A stretch of DNA of 9,967 nucleotides, from positions 1 to 9,967 of the forward strand of contig SLCI01000030.1 in assembly GCA_007125875.1 (NCBI GenBank). Direction: 5' to 3'. This document shows positions 1 to 7,410 of the stretch, one piece after another (the stretch's first letter is position 1; every line of letters starts with the position of its first letter). The stretch is from Kiritimatiellia bacterium (lineage in GTDB: Bacteria; Verrucomicrobiota; Kiritimatiellia; SLAD01). Both the position numbers and the translations under genes were made by a program. The notes below the pieces were generated by a model. The model was not told the DNA's origin. It worked only from the letters and a program-made list of their open reading frames with translations, and searched no databases.

Positions 1-62
1 CAAAGTAGTGACAGCCAAATGACGACGCTCACCTGAAGCCGTTTGAACTCGCGATATCCCAT
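1..62 (-). CDS. 5' end of an unidentified gene, cut by the window edge
   Basis: Reading the minus strand from an ATG at 62-60 gives MGYREFKRLQVSVVIWLSLL with no stop before base 1. The main support is a near-perfect Shine-Dalgarno (AAGGAGGT, complement of 72-79) nine bases before the ATG. The peptide has a short basic N-terminus followed by a hydrophobic run (VSVVIWLSLL), as in a signal peptide or a first membrane segment. It is divergent from the hydrogenase operon, so the two share the 63-448 control region. Twenty codons are too few to name a family. Confidence 0.45.
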   Translation of the reverse strand, partial: MGYREFKRLQVSVVIWLSLL

Positions 63-448
63 TACCGCCTTACCTCCTTGGCAAACTGTATCACAAGTTT
101 TTGGCGACGCAATTGGCTCCGTGATAGACGCGGCAGCTTGTACGAGTTTCCCATACTTTTCAGCCATTCCCAGAATCAATTTGAATACCTACAAGATTCT
201 CGGATTGTTCTTATCAGGCAATCCCCTACTGTCGCACAAAAAACGCCGATAACCCCAATAATACAGGCTTCTTCGCAGTTCGAACGTGAGCCCGATGGTT
301 CAGCAGCGCTGCTTGACGGTGTGATTCGCGCACAACTATATTCATGGTATGTGGTTTCACCATCAATTCTTGTCAGGTGATTCTTTCAGGTCATGCGCCT
401 TGCTTGTCCCGCCCGCCAATCTGTCCAATATGCCCCATGAGGTGAGCC
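63..448. other. divergent intergenic control region upstream of hydCBA
   Basis: I see no convincing gene in this 386-bp stretch. Two overlapping plus-strand open frames here have no recognisable protein features. The region lies between the minus-strand start at 62 and the hydC start at 449. It contains a sigma70-like promoter candidate (313-342) preceded by a perfect 12-bp palindrome (302-313), an 8-bp palindrome GTTCGAAC at 278-285, and the hydC ribosome binding site GAGGTGA at 439-445. I found no clear Rex-type operator, although Rex is a common regulator of NADH-linked hydrogenases. Confidence 0.6.
302..342 (+). promoter_or_regulatory. candidate promoter of the hyd operon with adjoining palindrome
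   Basis: TTGACG (313-318) and TATATT (337-342) are separated by 18 bp, a reasonable sigma70-type match. They lie about 107 bp before the hydC start. The perfect palindrome AGCAGCGCTGCT (302-313) touches the -35 box and could be a regulator site. This rests on pattern reading only; the leader would be about 100 nt. Confidence 0.35.
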
Positions 449-952
449 ATGCGACCTGACACCGAACTCAACCATTTACTGGACTGGGTGGAAGGCTTAC
501 GCAAGCGCGTGCGCGAGATCGCGAGGGAATGGGAAAGCGAGGAAGGTAACCTCATCATGATCCTGCACGCGATCGAGGACGAGTTAGGTTATGTCCCGCG
601 TGGTGTCGCCAACGAGCTGTCTCACGAACTCGGCGTCCCGATGGCTCGCATCTACGAGGTGATCACGTTCTACCATTACTTCCGACTGGTGCCCCCCGGC
701 AAACATACCGTCAAGGTCTGCATGGGCACCGCCTGTTATTTGAAGGGCGCCAACGATTTACTCGAAGAGGTCGAACGCCAACTGAAACAACTCGAGGCGA
801 CGGGCGGCCATCAAGGCGAATTCAGCGTGGAGAATGTGCGCTGCATTGGCTGCTGCGGCATGGCGCCGGCGATTGTAGTGGATGGCGAAACGCACGGGCG
901 ACTTTGCCCGAAAGCCGTTGAGGAACTACTGAAACAACAGCGGGAGAAATAA
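449..952 (+). CDS. hydC: NADH-linked [FeFe] hydrogenase gamma subunit, NuoE-like [2Fe-2S] protein
   Basis: This 167-residue cytoplasmic protein has the NuoE/HydC (HndA) layout: an N-terminal helical bundle (about 30-80, with the motif LGYVPRGVANELS and then ARIYEVITFYHYF) and a C-terminal thioredoxin-like [2Fe-2S] domain. The four ligands are visible: C91 and C96 in VCMGTAC, and C132 and C136 in RCIGCCGMAPA. In trimeric hydrogenases this subunit passes electrons next to the flavin subunit HydB. A strong Shine-Dalgarno (GAGGTGA, 439-445) supports the start at 449. The stop at 950-952 is one base before the hydB start, so the two are almost certainly co-transcribed. It belongs to a hydrogenase rather than complex I because hydA follows and no other nuo genes are present. 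Confidence 0.93.
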   Translation: MRPDTELNHLLDWVEGLRKRVREIAREWESEEGNLIMILHAIEDELGYVPRGVANELSHELGVPMARIYEVITFYHYFRLVPPGKHTVKVCMGTACYLKGANDLLEEVERQLKQLEATGGHQGEFSVENVRCIGCCGMAPAIVVDGETHGRLCPKAVEELLKQQREK

Positions 953-953
953 G

Positions 954-2882
954 ATGCCGACCACCCCCATGACGGCGAACGAACTGGCGGCACACTGGGA
1001 TGAGCCGCCTGATCCCTATCCCGACATCCGTGTCTGTCTGGACACGGGCGGCGTCGCGGCCGGTGCGCGTGATGTCTATCAGGCACTGCGCGAGGCGCGT
1101 GATGAGCTGAACTTGGATATTGATATCAAGCGCACGGGCTCACTGGGGCTGTCCTACGCTGACCCGATCGTGGTGAGCCGCGATGCGACCGGCCAAACTA
1201 CGGTCTTTGGTGCGATGGACGCTGACGCGGCGCGCCTTGTGATAGAGGATCATGTGCGCAACGGCAGCCTGCTTGAAGACCGGGTGATTGCATCGCGTGA
1301 GCGGGGGGCGGACTTTGGCGGCCAGCCACAGAGCGCCATTCTGGTGAAAGACACCAGTGCGGGAAAAGATGAGGATCGCACCCTCCACTTTCAGGAACTG
1401 GTTCAGCAAGAATTAACCTTCCATGAGCTCAATGAGCAAATTAAGGTCTACCGCGCCTTAGATATGGGGCTCTACGAAAAGGGCCTCTGCCTGCAGTTCT
1501 TGCCCTCGCGCGTGACGTATGCGGGGGTAAGCGAAGAGGACATTCCTCGCATTATCGAAGAGAGCGCGCGGAGCGGCCAAGTGCTGAACGACTTGATCGT
1601 GACCGAGGGCGATTTGCAGGAACGTATCGTGCTACGCAATTGCGGCCAGATCGACCCGGAAGACCTTGACTCGTACCTGCGTAGAGGAGGCTATCGCGGA
1701 TTACGTCGCGCCTTGCTGGAAATGAGCCCCGAGGACGTGATTCAGGAGCTAAAGACCAGCGGCTTGCGCGGACGCGGCGGCGCGGGATTCCCCACTTGGC
1801 AAAAATGGCAGTTAACCCGCGAGCCCCAGGCCGACCGCAAGTTTGTGATCTGCAACGGCGACGAAGGCGATCCGGGCGCGTTCATGGATCGCAGTATCCT
1901 TGAAAGCGATCCGCACGCGGTGCTGGAAGGCTTGATAATTTCTGCCTACGCGATCGGGGCCGAGACCGGCTTCTTTTACATTCGCGCCGAGTATCCTTTA
2001 GCGGTGGAACGCATCCAACGCGCGATTGACCAGGCGCATGCCGCGGGGCTACTGGGCAAGAATATTCTGGGCAGCAACTTCTCGTTCGATGCCAAGGTGC
2101 GGCTGGGCGCCGGCGCCTTCGTGTGCGGTGAAGAAACCGCGTTGATTGCCTCGATCGAGGGTCGGCGAGGTAGTCCCGAGCCGCGCCCGCCCTACCCCTC
2201 GATTAAAGGTTTATGGGGCAAGCCGACCTCCATCAATAATGTGGAAACACTCGCCGCCGTAACCGCCATTATGGATCGAGGAGGCGCGTGGTACACGGAG
2301 TTCGGTTCAGGAAAATCGCGCGGCACCAAAGTGTTTGCAGTCACCGGCAAGGCGCGAAATCCGCAACTGGTGGAAGTGCCGATGGGCATGCCCATTCGCA
2401 CCGTGATCGAAGATATCTGCGGTGGCGCAGACAGCGGTGCACGCATCAAGGCCGTGCAGACGGGGGGACCGTCCGGTGGCGTCATTCCTCGCGAGAAGAT
2501 GAATACCCCGATTACCTACGAGAGCCTGCAGGAGCTGGGCTCGATCATGGGGTCGGGCGGGTTGCTGGTGATGGATGAAAGCGACTCGATGGTTAACGTC
2601 GCCAAATTCTATCTCGGCTTTTGCGTCGATGAATCCTGCGGCAAATGCGCCCCCTGCCGCATCGGCGGCTTCCAGTTGTTGAAGCTGCTGGAAAAGATCG
2701 ACGACGGCAAGGGAAAGTCCGAGGACTTGGATACCATCCGCGATATCTGTCACTGCATGCGTACCGCATCGTTATGCGGCCTCGGCCAAACGGCGCCGAA
2801 TCCGGTGCTATCGACCCTCAACTACTTCGAGGATGAGTATCTTGCGTGCGTGACGGCGGACGCAGAAGGGAAGCAGTCATGA
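954..2882 (+). CDS. hydB: [FeFe] hydrogenase beta subunit, NuoF-like NADH/FMN protein with degenerate N-terminus
   Basis: This 642-residue protein is the NAD(H)-reacting subunit. The NuoF core is intact from about residue 245: glycine-rich FMN motif GLRGRGGAGFP (270-280), CNGDEGDPGAFMDR (300-313), GAGAFVCGEETAL (385-397) and the [4Fe-4S] site with C562, C565, C568 and C608. Two things are odd. First, residues about 24-112 and 128-216 both align by eye to the thioredoxin-like [2Fe-2S] domain usual in HydB, but the cluster cysteines are gone: in copy 1 only C28 remains, with G33, S63 and S67 at the other ligand positions, and copy 2 has none. Second, the protein stops soon after the NuoF domain, without the two-cluster ferredoxin tail of Thermotoga HydB or Desulfovibrio HndC. 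It starts one base after hydC, and its TGA overlaps the hydA ATG by 4 bp. Confidence 0.92.
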   Translation: MPTTPMTANELAAHWDEPPDPYPDIRVCLDTGGVAAGARDVYQALREARDELNLDIDIKRTGSLGLSYADPIVVSRDATGQTTVFGAMDADAARLVIEDHVRNGSLLEDRVIASRERGADFGGQPQSAILVKDTSAGKDEDRTLHFQELVQQELTFHELNEQIKVYRALDMGLYEKGLCLQFLPSRVTYAGVSEEDIPRIIEESARSGQVLNDLIVTEGDLQERIVLRNCGQIDPEDLDSYLRRGGYRGLRRALLEMSPEDVIQELKTSGLRGRGGAGFPTWQKWQLTREPQADRKFVICNGDEGDPGAFMDRSILESDPHAVLEGLIISAYAIGAETGFFYIRAEYPLAVERIQRAIDQAHAAGLLGKNILGSNFSFDAKVRLGAGAFVCGEETALIASIEGRRGSPEPRPPYPSIKGLWGKPTSINNVETLAAVTAIMDRGGAWYTEFGSGKSRGTKVFAVTGKARNPQLVEVPMGMPIRTVIEDICGGADSGARIKAVQTGGPSGGVIPREKMNTPITYESLQELGSIMGSGGLLVMDESDSMVNVAKFYLGFCVDESCGKCAPCRIGGFQLLKLLEKIDDGKGKSEDLDTIRDICHCMRTASLCGLGQTAPNPVLSTLNYFEDEYLACVTADAEGKQS

Positions 2883-4648
2883 TCGTGCAAGAAACCAACG
2901 TGACAGCCAAGATTAACGGCATCAGCGTACGCGTACCGGAAGGCACCAGCATCTTGGACGCCGCGCGCCAAGCTGGTATCCGCATCCCTACTCTATGCAA
3001 GCATCCTGACCTCTTGCCAACCGCTGCGTGTGGCCTATGCATCGTGAAGGTGGCGGGCGAAGGAAAAATGCCGCGCGCCTGCGCAACGAACCTGCGCGAG
3101 GGCATGGAAATCATCACGCACGACAGCGAATTGACGCGTGTACGCCGTACAATCCTGGAACTAATTCTCTCCACTCATCCCAGCGAATGCCTGACCTGTG
3201 GACGTAACGGAAACTGTGAGCTGCAAACACTGATGGGCGAATTCGGCTGTCGTGATGACCGTTTAGAAAAACACATTCGCGATATCCCGCCGGATCGGTC
3301 CAGCCGCTCCATCGTGATCGACTTTTCAAAATGCATAAACTGTGCGCGCTGCGTCCAAACCTGCCAGGAAGTGCAGAATGTCTGGGCCTTGTCCATGCTG
3401 AACCGTGGCATCAAGACCCGCATGGCACCTGCCGGCGACATCGCCCTCGCGGATTCGCCCTGCATCAAGTGCGGCCAATGCGCCGCCCATTGCCCGACCG
3501 GCGCGATTGTGGAGAACGACGAAATCGCTGACGTATGGGAAGCGCTCGGTAACCCAGACAACTATTGCTCTGTACAAATCGCCCCTAGCGTGCGGGTCGC
3601 GCTGGGCGAGGAATTCGGCTATCCACCTGGAACCAATCTGACCCGAAAAATCTACGCCACCTTGCGGCGGCTCGGCTTCAAAGCGGTCTTCGATACAAAC
3701 TTTTCGGCTGACCTCACGATCATGGAGGAAGCCAGCGAATTCGTCGAACGCCTCGCGCATGGCAAGGGCCCGCTACCATTGATCACGTCCTGTTGCCCTG
3801 CGTGGACCGATTACATGGAGAAGAAGCATCAAGATTTGATCGACAACTTTTCCACCGCAAAGAGTCCGCAACAGATGCTGGGCGTTGTCGCGAAGACGTA
3901 TTACTCACAAAAGGTGGGAATCGACCCGGCGAAACATGTGCAAGTCTCCATCATGCCGTGTACCGCCAAGAAATATGAGCTCGAGCGCACACACGAAATG
4001 TTTGCGTCCGGCCATCAAGATGTCGACATCACGCTCACCACGCGCGAGCTAGCGCGCATGATCAAACAGTCCGGCTTAGTGTTCCGCGAGATGCCGGAAG
4101 AGGACGCGGATTCCGTGCTCGGCACGTACAGCGGCGCAGGCACCCTGTTCGGATCCACCGGCGGCGTGATGGAAGCCGCACTGCGAACCGGCTACTACTT
4201 TGTCACTGGGGAGAATATGCCGAAGGACGCTATCGAGATCACGCCCGTGCGCGGATTGGACGGCGTGCGAGAGGCCGAGATCGACATCAAAGGCACGACG
4301 GTGCGCGTGGCGGTGGCGCATGGCATGGCCAATGTCGACAAAGTACTCAATCGGGTACGGGCCGCGCGCGATAACGGACAGGAGCCCCCCTACCACTTCA
4401 TCGAAGTCATGGCCTGTCCCGGCGGCTGCATTGGCGGAGGCGGTCAGCCCTATGGGGTCAGCGACGAGGTTCGACGTCTGCGAATGGAAGGACTGTATCA
4501 AGACGATCGCGAACGCGCGTTACGTTGCTCTCATGAGAATCCTTCAATTCAGCAGATCTACCGGGATTTTCTCGGCAAGCCACTGAGCGAGAAATCCGAG
4601 CAATTGCTACACACGCGGTATCAACCGCGCAAACAGTACCTGCGATAA
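2879..4648 (+). CDS. hydA: [FeFe] hydrogenase catalytic subunit (group A, HydABC/Hnd type)
   Basis: This is the catalytic subunit that reduces protons or oxidises H2 at the H-cluster (589 residues from the ATG at 2879). Domains in order: plant-type [2Fe-2S] domain (C40, C51, C54, C68); His-ligated [4Fe-4S] (H100, C104, C107, C113); two ferredoxin [4Fe-4S] sites (C152/155/158/162 and C195/198/201/205); then the H-cluster domain. All three signatures are present: L1 TSCCPAW (C305 probable proton relay, C306 ligand), L2 MPCTAKK (C361), and L3 MACPGGCIGGGGQ (C513, C517). L1 has Ala where Gly is commoner. The small-subunit-like C-terminus (SHENP...FLGKPLSEKSEQLLHT) is complete, and there is no extra C-terminal [2Fe-2S] domain. 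The start at 2879 gives the usual ATGA overlap with hydB and has GAAGGGAAG upstream. A GTG at 2846 in frame would add 11 residues and is less likely. Confidence 0.96.
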   Translation: MIVQETNVTAKINGISVRVPEGTSILDAARQAGIRIPTLCKHPDLLPTAACGLCIVKVAGEGKMPRACATNLREGMEIITHDSELTRVRRTILELILSTHPSECLTCGRNGNCELQTLMGEFGCRDDRLEKHIRDIPPDRSSRSIVIDFSKCINCARCVQTCQEVQNVWALSMLNRGIKTRMAPAGDIALADSPCIKCGQCAAHCPTGAIVENDEIADVWEALGNPDNYCSVQIAPSVRVALGEEFGYPPGTNLTRKIYATLRRLGFKAVFDTNFSADLTIMEEASEFVERLAHGKGPLPLITSCCPAWTDYMEKKHQDLIDNFSTAKSPQQMLGVVAKTYYSQKVGIDPAKHVQVSIMPCTAKKYELERTHEMFASGHQDVDITLTTRELARMIKQSGLVFREMPEEDADSVLGTYSGAGTLFGSTGGVMEAALRTGYYFVTGENMPKDAIEITPVRGLDGVREAEIDIKGTTVRVAVAHGMANVDKVLNRVRAARDNGQEPPYHFIEVMACPGGCIGGGGQPYGVSDEVRRLRMEGLYQDDRERALRCSHENPSIQQIYRDFLGKPLSEKSEQLLHTRYQPRKQYLR

Positions 4649-4666
4649 AACAGGACGGCAGCAGGC

Positions 4667-6181
4667 ATGAACGGACTCGATACCGCCATTGTCCTCGCTT
4701 ACTTGATCGGCATCTTGGGCTTCAGCTACGCCCTGCATCGCAAAAAAAGTACAGCCGATATGTTCGTGGCCGGACGCGCGATGGGTTGGTTCCCCATCGG
4801 GTTGTCCGTCATGATCACGCTCTTCAGCGCCGTGAATTTCCTCGCCTTCCCCACCGAGGTAATGGAACACGGCTTGTACGTGTTGGCGGCGCTACCGGTC
4901 TTTGTGCTGGTGGCGATTCCCATTACCCGCATCTTCATCCCCTTCTTTCATCGCATGCAATTGACGAGTCTGTACGCGTATTTGGAGCAACGCTTTGATC
5001 GCCGGACGCGTTTATTGGCGAGCGGCCTCTTTATGTTCTGGCGACTCTGTTGGATGGCGACCGCGCTCTACGCCACCGCCCAAGTCCTGAGTATCATGAC
5101 CGGCATCCCCTCGCCCGCCTTGATCATTGTGGCGGGCAGTGTAGCCGCACTCTACACCGCTACGGGCGGGATTCGGACCGTGATGTGGACGGATGTACTG
5201 CAGTTTCTGTTGCTGGTTACCGGCATCGGGGGCGCGCTGTGGGTCGCCGTGGGTACTCATGGGCAAGGCTGGAGTGCGCTCTGGTCGGAGGCGCGGACGG
5301 CGGGCCACTTGCGCCCGTTTCTACCCGTAGATCCAGCATTCTATTCGCTCAATCCCACCATTCGCATCACGCTCTGGAGCGGATTGATCGGCACGTTTGT
5401 GGCGTTTTTGGCGCGCTACACAGCGGACCAAATGGTCGTGCAACGCTACTTTACCGCGCGTAGCCTGAGCGCCGCCGTGCGCGGCTTTTGGTGGAATATC
5501 GTCGCCGCCTTGATCGCGTTGATCCTGTTAACCTTCCTCGGGCTCGCCATTGCCGGCACTCACAGCGATACGACGATTCCCGCGATGGCCCGCTTCGGCG
5601 CCTTCGCGCAGTCGCTGCCATTCGGCCTGACCGGCATCCTCACCGCCGGCCTGCTGGCCGCCACCATGTCCAGCGTCGATTCCGGCTTGAACTCATGTCT
5701 GGCTATCTGGATGACCGACTTTGCAGGTCGCACGAAGCAGGACGATGGACAGCAGGCGCACGCCTATCGACTGCGCGTTTTCGGTTTAGCGATCGCGACC
5801 ATGGTGCTGGCCTTCGTCGTCGGCCGCACCGGCGATTTGTTCGAGGTGATCAATCGCGTCATAAACGGGGTCGGCTCACCACTGCTCGCGCTGATCCTGC
5901 TCGGCATGTTCAGTCGTAGTGCCAATGCGCACGGGACCTTGATCGGCGGCTCGATCGGGATTGCCGCGTCACTGGCCATTAGCTTCGGCTGGGACGGCCT
6001 CGCCCTACACTATTACGCCGTCGTCAACCTGCTCGTCACCCTAGCCGCCTGCCTGATCGCCTCCGCGTTGACCGCACACCGTGATCCCATCACGCCCAGC
6101 CAGCTAGACTGGGTGTGGCGACCTGCCACAAATGGCTCGGCAGAGACGCCTCGCCCTACCGATCCCAACACGCGAAGGTAG
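4667..6181 (+). CDS. sodium:solute symporter (SSS family)
   Basis: This 504-residue integral membrane protein has about 13 hydrophobic segments, the first at residues 5-22. Family marks include GGIRTVMWTDVLQ (167-179), typical of the SSS segment after TM5, and MSSVDSGLNS (334-343), which sits in the TM8 region where the Na2-binding serines lie. It imports an unknown solute with Na+; the substrate cannot be read from the sequence. It starts 18 bp after hydA, with AGGA at 4652-4655, so it is probably the last gene of the hyd operon. The last 15 or so residues (from about 490) and the TAG stop (6179-6181) lie inside a REP/BIME-like repeat, so the native C-terminus may have been replaced or extended by repeat insertion. 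Confidence 0.9.
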   Translation: MNGLDTAIVLAYLIGILGFSYALHRKKSTADMFVAGRAMGWFPIGLSVMITLFSAVNFLAFPTEVMEHGLYVLAALPVFVLVAIPITRIFIPFFHRMQLTSLYAYLEQRFDRRTRLLASGLFMFWRLCWMATALYATAQVLSIMTGIPSPALIIVAGSVAALYTATGGIRTVMWTDVLQFLLLVTGIGGALWVAVGTHGQGWSALWSEARTAGHLRPFLPVDPAFYSLNPTIRITLWSGLIGTFVAFLARYTADQMVVQRYFTARSLSAAVRGFWWNIVAALIALILLTFLGLAIAGTHSDTTIPAMARFGAFAQSLPFGLTGILTAGLLAATMSSVDSGLNSCLAIWMTDFAGRTKQDDGQQAHAYRLRVFGLAIATMVLAFVVGRTGDLFEVINRVINGVGSPLLALILLGMFSRSANAHGTLIGGSIGIAASLAISFGWDGLALHYYAVVNLLVTLAACLIASALTAHRDPITPSQLDWVWRPATNGSAETPRPTDPNTRR

Positions 6182-6202
6182 GGCAAATCCTGCGGATGAG
6201 CC
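6134..6202. repeat. REP/BIME-like element: two inverted GTAG-headed hairpins
   Basis: Two hairpins face outward from a central 18-bp spacer. The plus-strand one has head GTAG (6178-6181), stem GGC (6182-6184) with GCC (6200-6202), an AA/GA internal loop, and inner arms ATCC/GGAT around loop TGC. The minus-strand one, read down from 6159, has head GTAG (6159-6156), GGC with GCC (6155-6153, 6136-6134), a GA/GA internal loop, and inner arms GGCG/TGCC around TCTC. A GTAG head plus a hairpin with an interrupted stem is the established shape of REP sequences used by RAYT proteins. The core 6147-6187 matches the complement of 9589-9629 at 35 of 41 positions. The element covers the end of the symporter gene at a convergent junction with the aldo/keto reductase. 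Confidence 0.75.
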
Positions 6203-6286
6203 GGCTGATAAAGAACGGACCGAAACAGCGTATGCACCAGGCACCAGGGCCCGCTCATGATCTTGACTCGGCAGCGACACCTCCTT

Positions 6287-7285
6287 CTACCACGCGTAGG
6301 CCATCGGGGCTTCGCCACCGGGGCCGGGGAAGATCTCATCCAGTTTCTTCAGCGTTTCCTCATCCAGTTCGATACTGGCCGCACGAACCGCACTCTCCAG
6401 CTGATCCATCGTACGGGGGCCGATGATGGGTGCGGTTACGATCGGATTGTGCAACAGCCAAGCCAACGCGACCTCTCCGGGAGGATGTCCGATTTCTTTA
6501 CACAAGGCCTCATAGCGCTCGAGCTGACCGCGCTTTTCGGCAACCTGTTTCTCAAAATGATCACCGTGGCGACGCCCCGCTTTGACCTTTTCCAAGGCTC
6601 CACCCAGTAACCCTCCGGCCAGCGGGCTCCAGGGGATCAGTCCCACGCCATAGTGTCGACAAGCGGGGATCACTTCCAGTTCCACCATACGGTTATCGAG
6701 ATGATAAATGCTCTGCTCGCTGACCAGTCCCATCAATCCGCGCTTATCCGCTTCCTGGCACGCGGTGGCAATATCCCAACCCGCAAAATTACTTGAACCG
6801 ATATAAACCACTTTGCCTTGCTTCGTTAAGTTATCGAAAGCACTCCAGATTTCATCCCACGGACAGTCGTGATCGACGTGGTGCATCTGGTACAGGTCGA
6901 TCCAATCGGTCTGCATACGCTGCATGCTGCCTTCGCAGTGCTTTCGAATTTTATACGCACTTAAACTACAACCATCGCTGTTGACTTCCGGCAAATTGGC
7001 TTTTCGTTTCACCGGATTGTATACCTTGGTGGCCAGAACGACCGCATCGCGGCGCCCTCCGCCTTGAGCCAACCAGCGACCAATAATTTCTTCCGTCAGC
7101 CCCTGCTCAACATTCCAGCCATACACGTCTGCCGTATCAAAAAAGTTAATGCCCAATTCGAGGGCACGATCCATGATCGCAAAACTATCCTCCTCAGAGG
7201 TATGCCAGCCGAAATTCATCGTCCCCAAGCAGATATTGCTGACCAGCACACCATGCTTTCCAAGTCGTTTATGAGAAACGGACAT
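6287..7285 (-). CDS. aldo/keto reductase
   Basis: This is a 332-residue soluble NAD(P)H-dependent oxidoreductase of the AKR superfamily, acting on unknown carbonyl substrates. The catalytic tetrad is visible: D50 and Y55 in FFDTADVYG, K87 in ATKVYNP, and H135 in LYQMHHVD. The cofactor-side motif GLIPWSPLAGGLLGG and the late IIGPRTMDQLESAV segment (phosphate binding) are also present, and the length is normal for the family. The start is fixed by an AGGAG Shine-Dalgarno just upstream (complement of 7292-7298 region). It is convergent with the symporter. Its promoter must lie in the 125 bp between 7286 and 7410 or within the upstream RAYT gene; I saw no strong promoter match. Confidence 0.93.
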   Translation of the reverse strand: MSVSHKRLGKHGVLVSNICLGTMNFGWHTSEEDSFAIMDRALELGINFFDTADVYGWNVEQGLTEEIIGRWLAQGGGRRDAVVLATKVYNPVKRKANLPEVNSDGCSLSAYKIRKHCEGSMQRMQTDWIDLYQMHHVDHDCPWDEIWSAFDNLTKQGKVVYIGSSNFAGWDIATACQEADKRGLMGLVSEQSIYHLDNRMVELEVIPACRHYGVGLIPWSPLAGGLLGGALEKVKAGRRHGDHFEKQVAEKRGQLERYEALCKEIGHPPGEVALAWLLHNPIVTAPIIGPRTMDQLESAVRAASIELDEETLKKLDEIFPGPGGEAPMAYAW

Positions 7286-7410
7286 CGATTACTCCTTTGA
7301 TTTGATGAACGGAAAAAACAGGATCACGCGCATGATTAATGATTGCATGGATGACTCCAAAATACGATATCGGAAACAAGTAATCAGGGAAGAAATAGAT
7401 TCCGCCAGTT

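Noticed and set aside
43..380. Two plus-strand ORFs of 69 and 100 codons in the hyd leader
   Set aside because: They overlap each other, have no ribosome site and no recognisable protein character. The region reads better as a control region.
2307..2753. 148-codon minus-strand ORF inside hydB, and similar antisense ORFs in hydA and nth
   Set aside because: These are antisense shadows of clearly recognised genes with conserved motifs on the other strand.
2846..2878. GTG at 2846 as the hydA start
   Set aside because: It would add 11 basic residues encoded inside hydB. The ATG at 2879 has a ribosome site and the usual 4-bp overlap.
449..4648. hydCBA as a fragment of respiratory complex I
   Set aside because: HydA has all three H-cluster signatures, and no membrane or other Nuo subunits follow.
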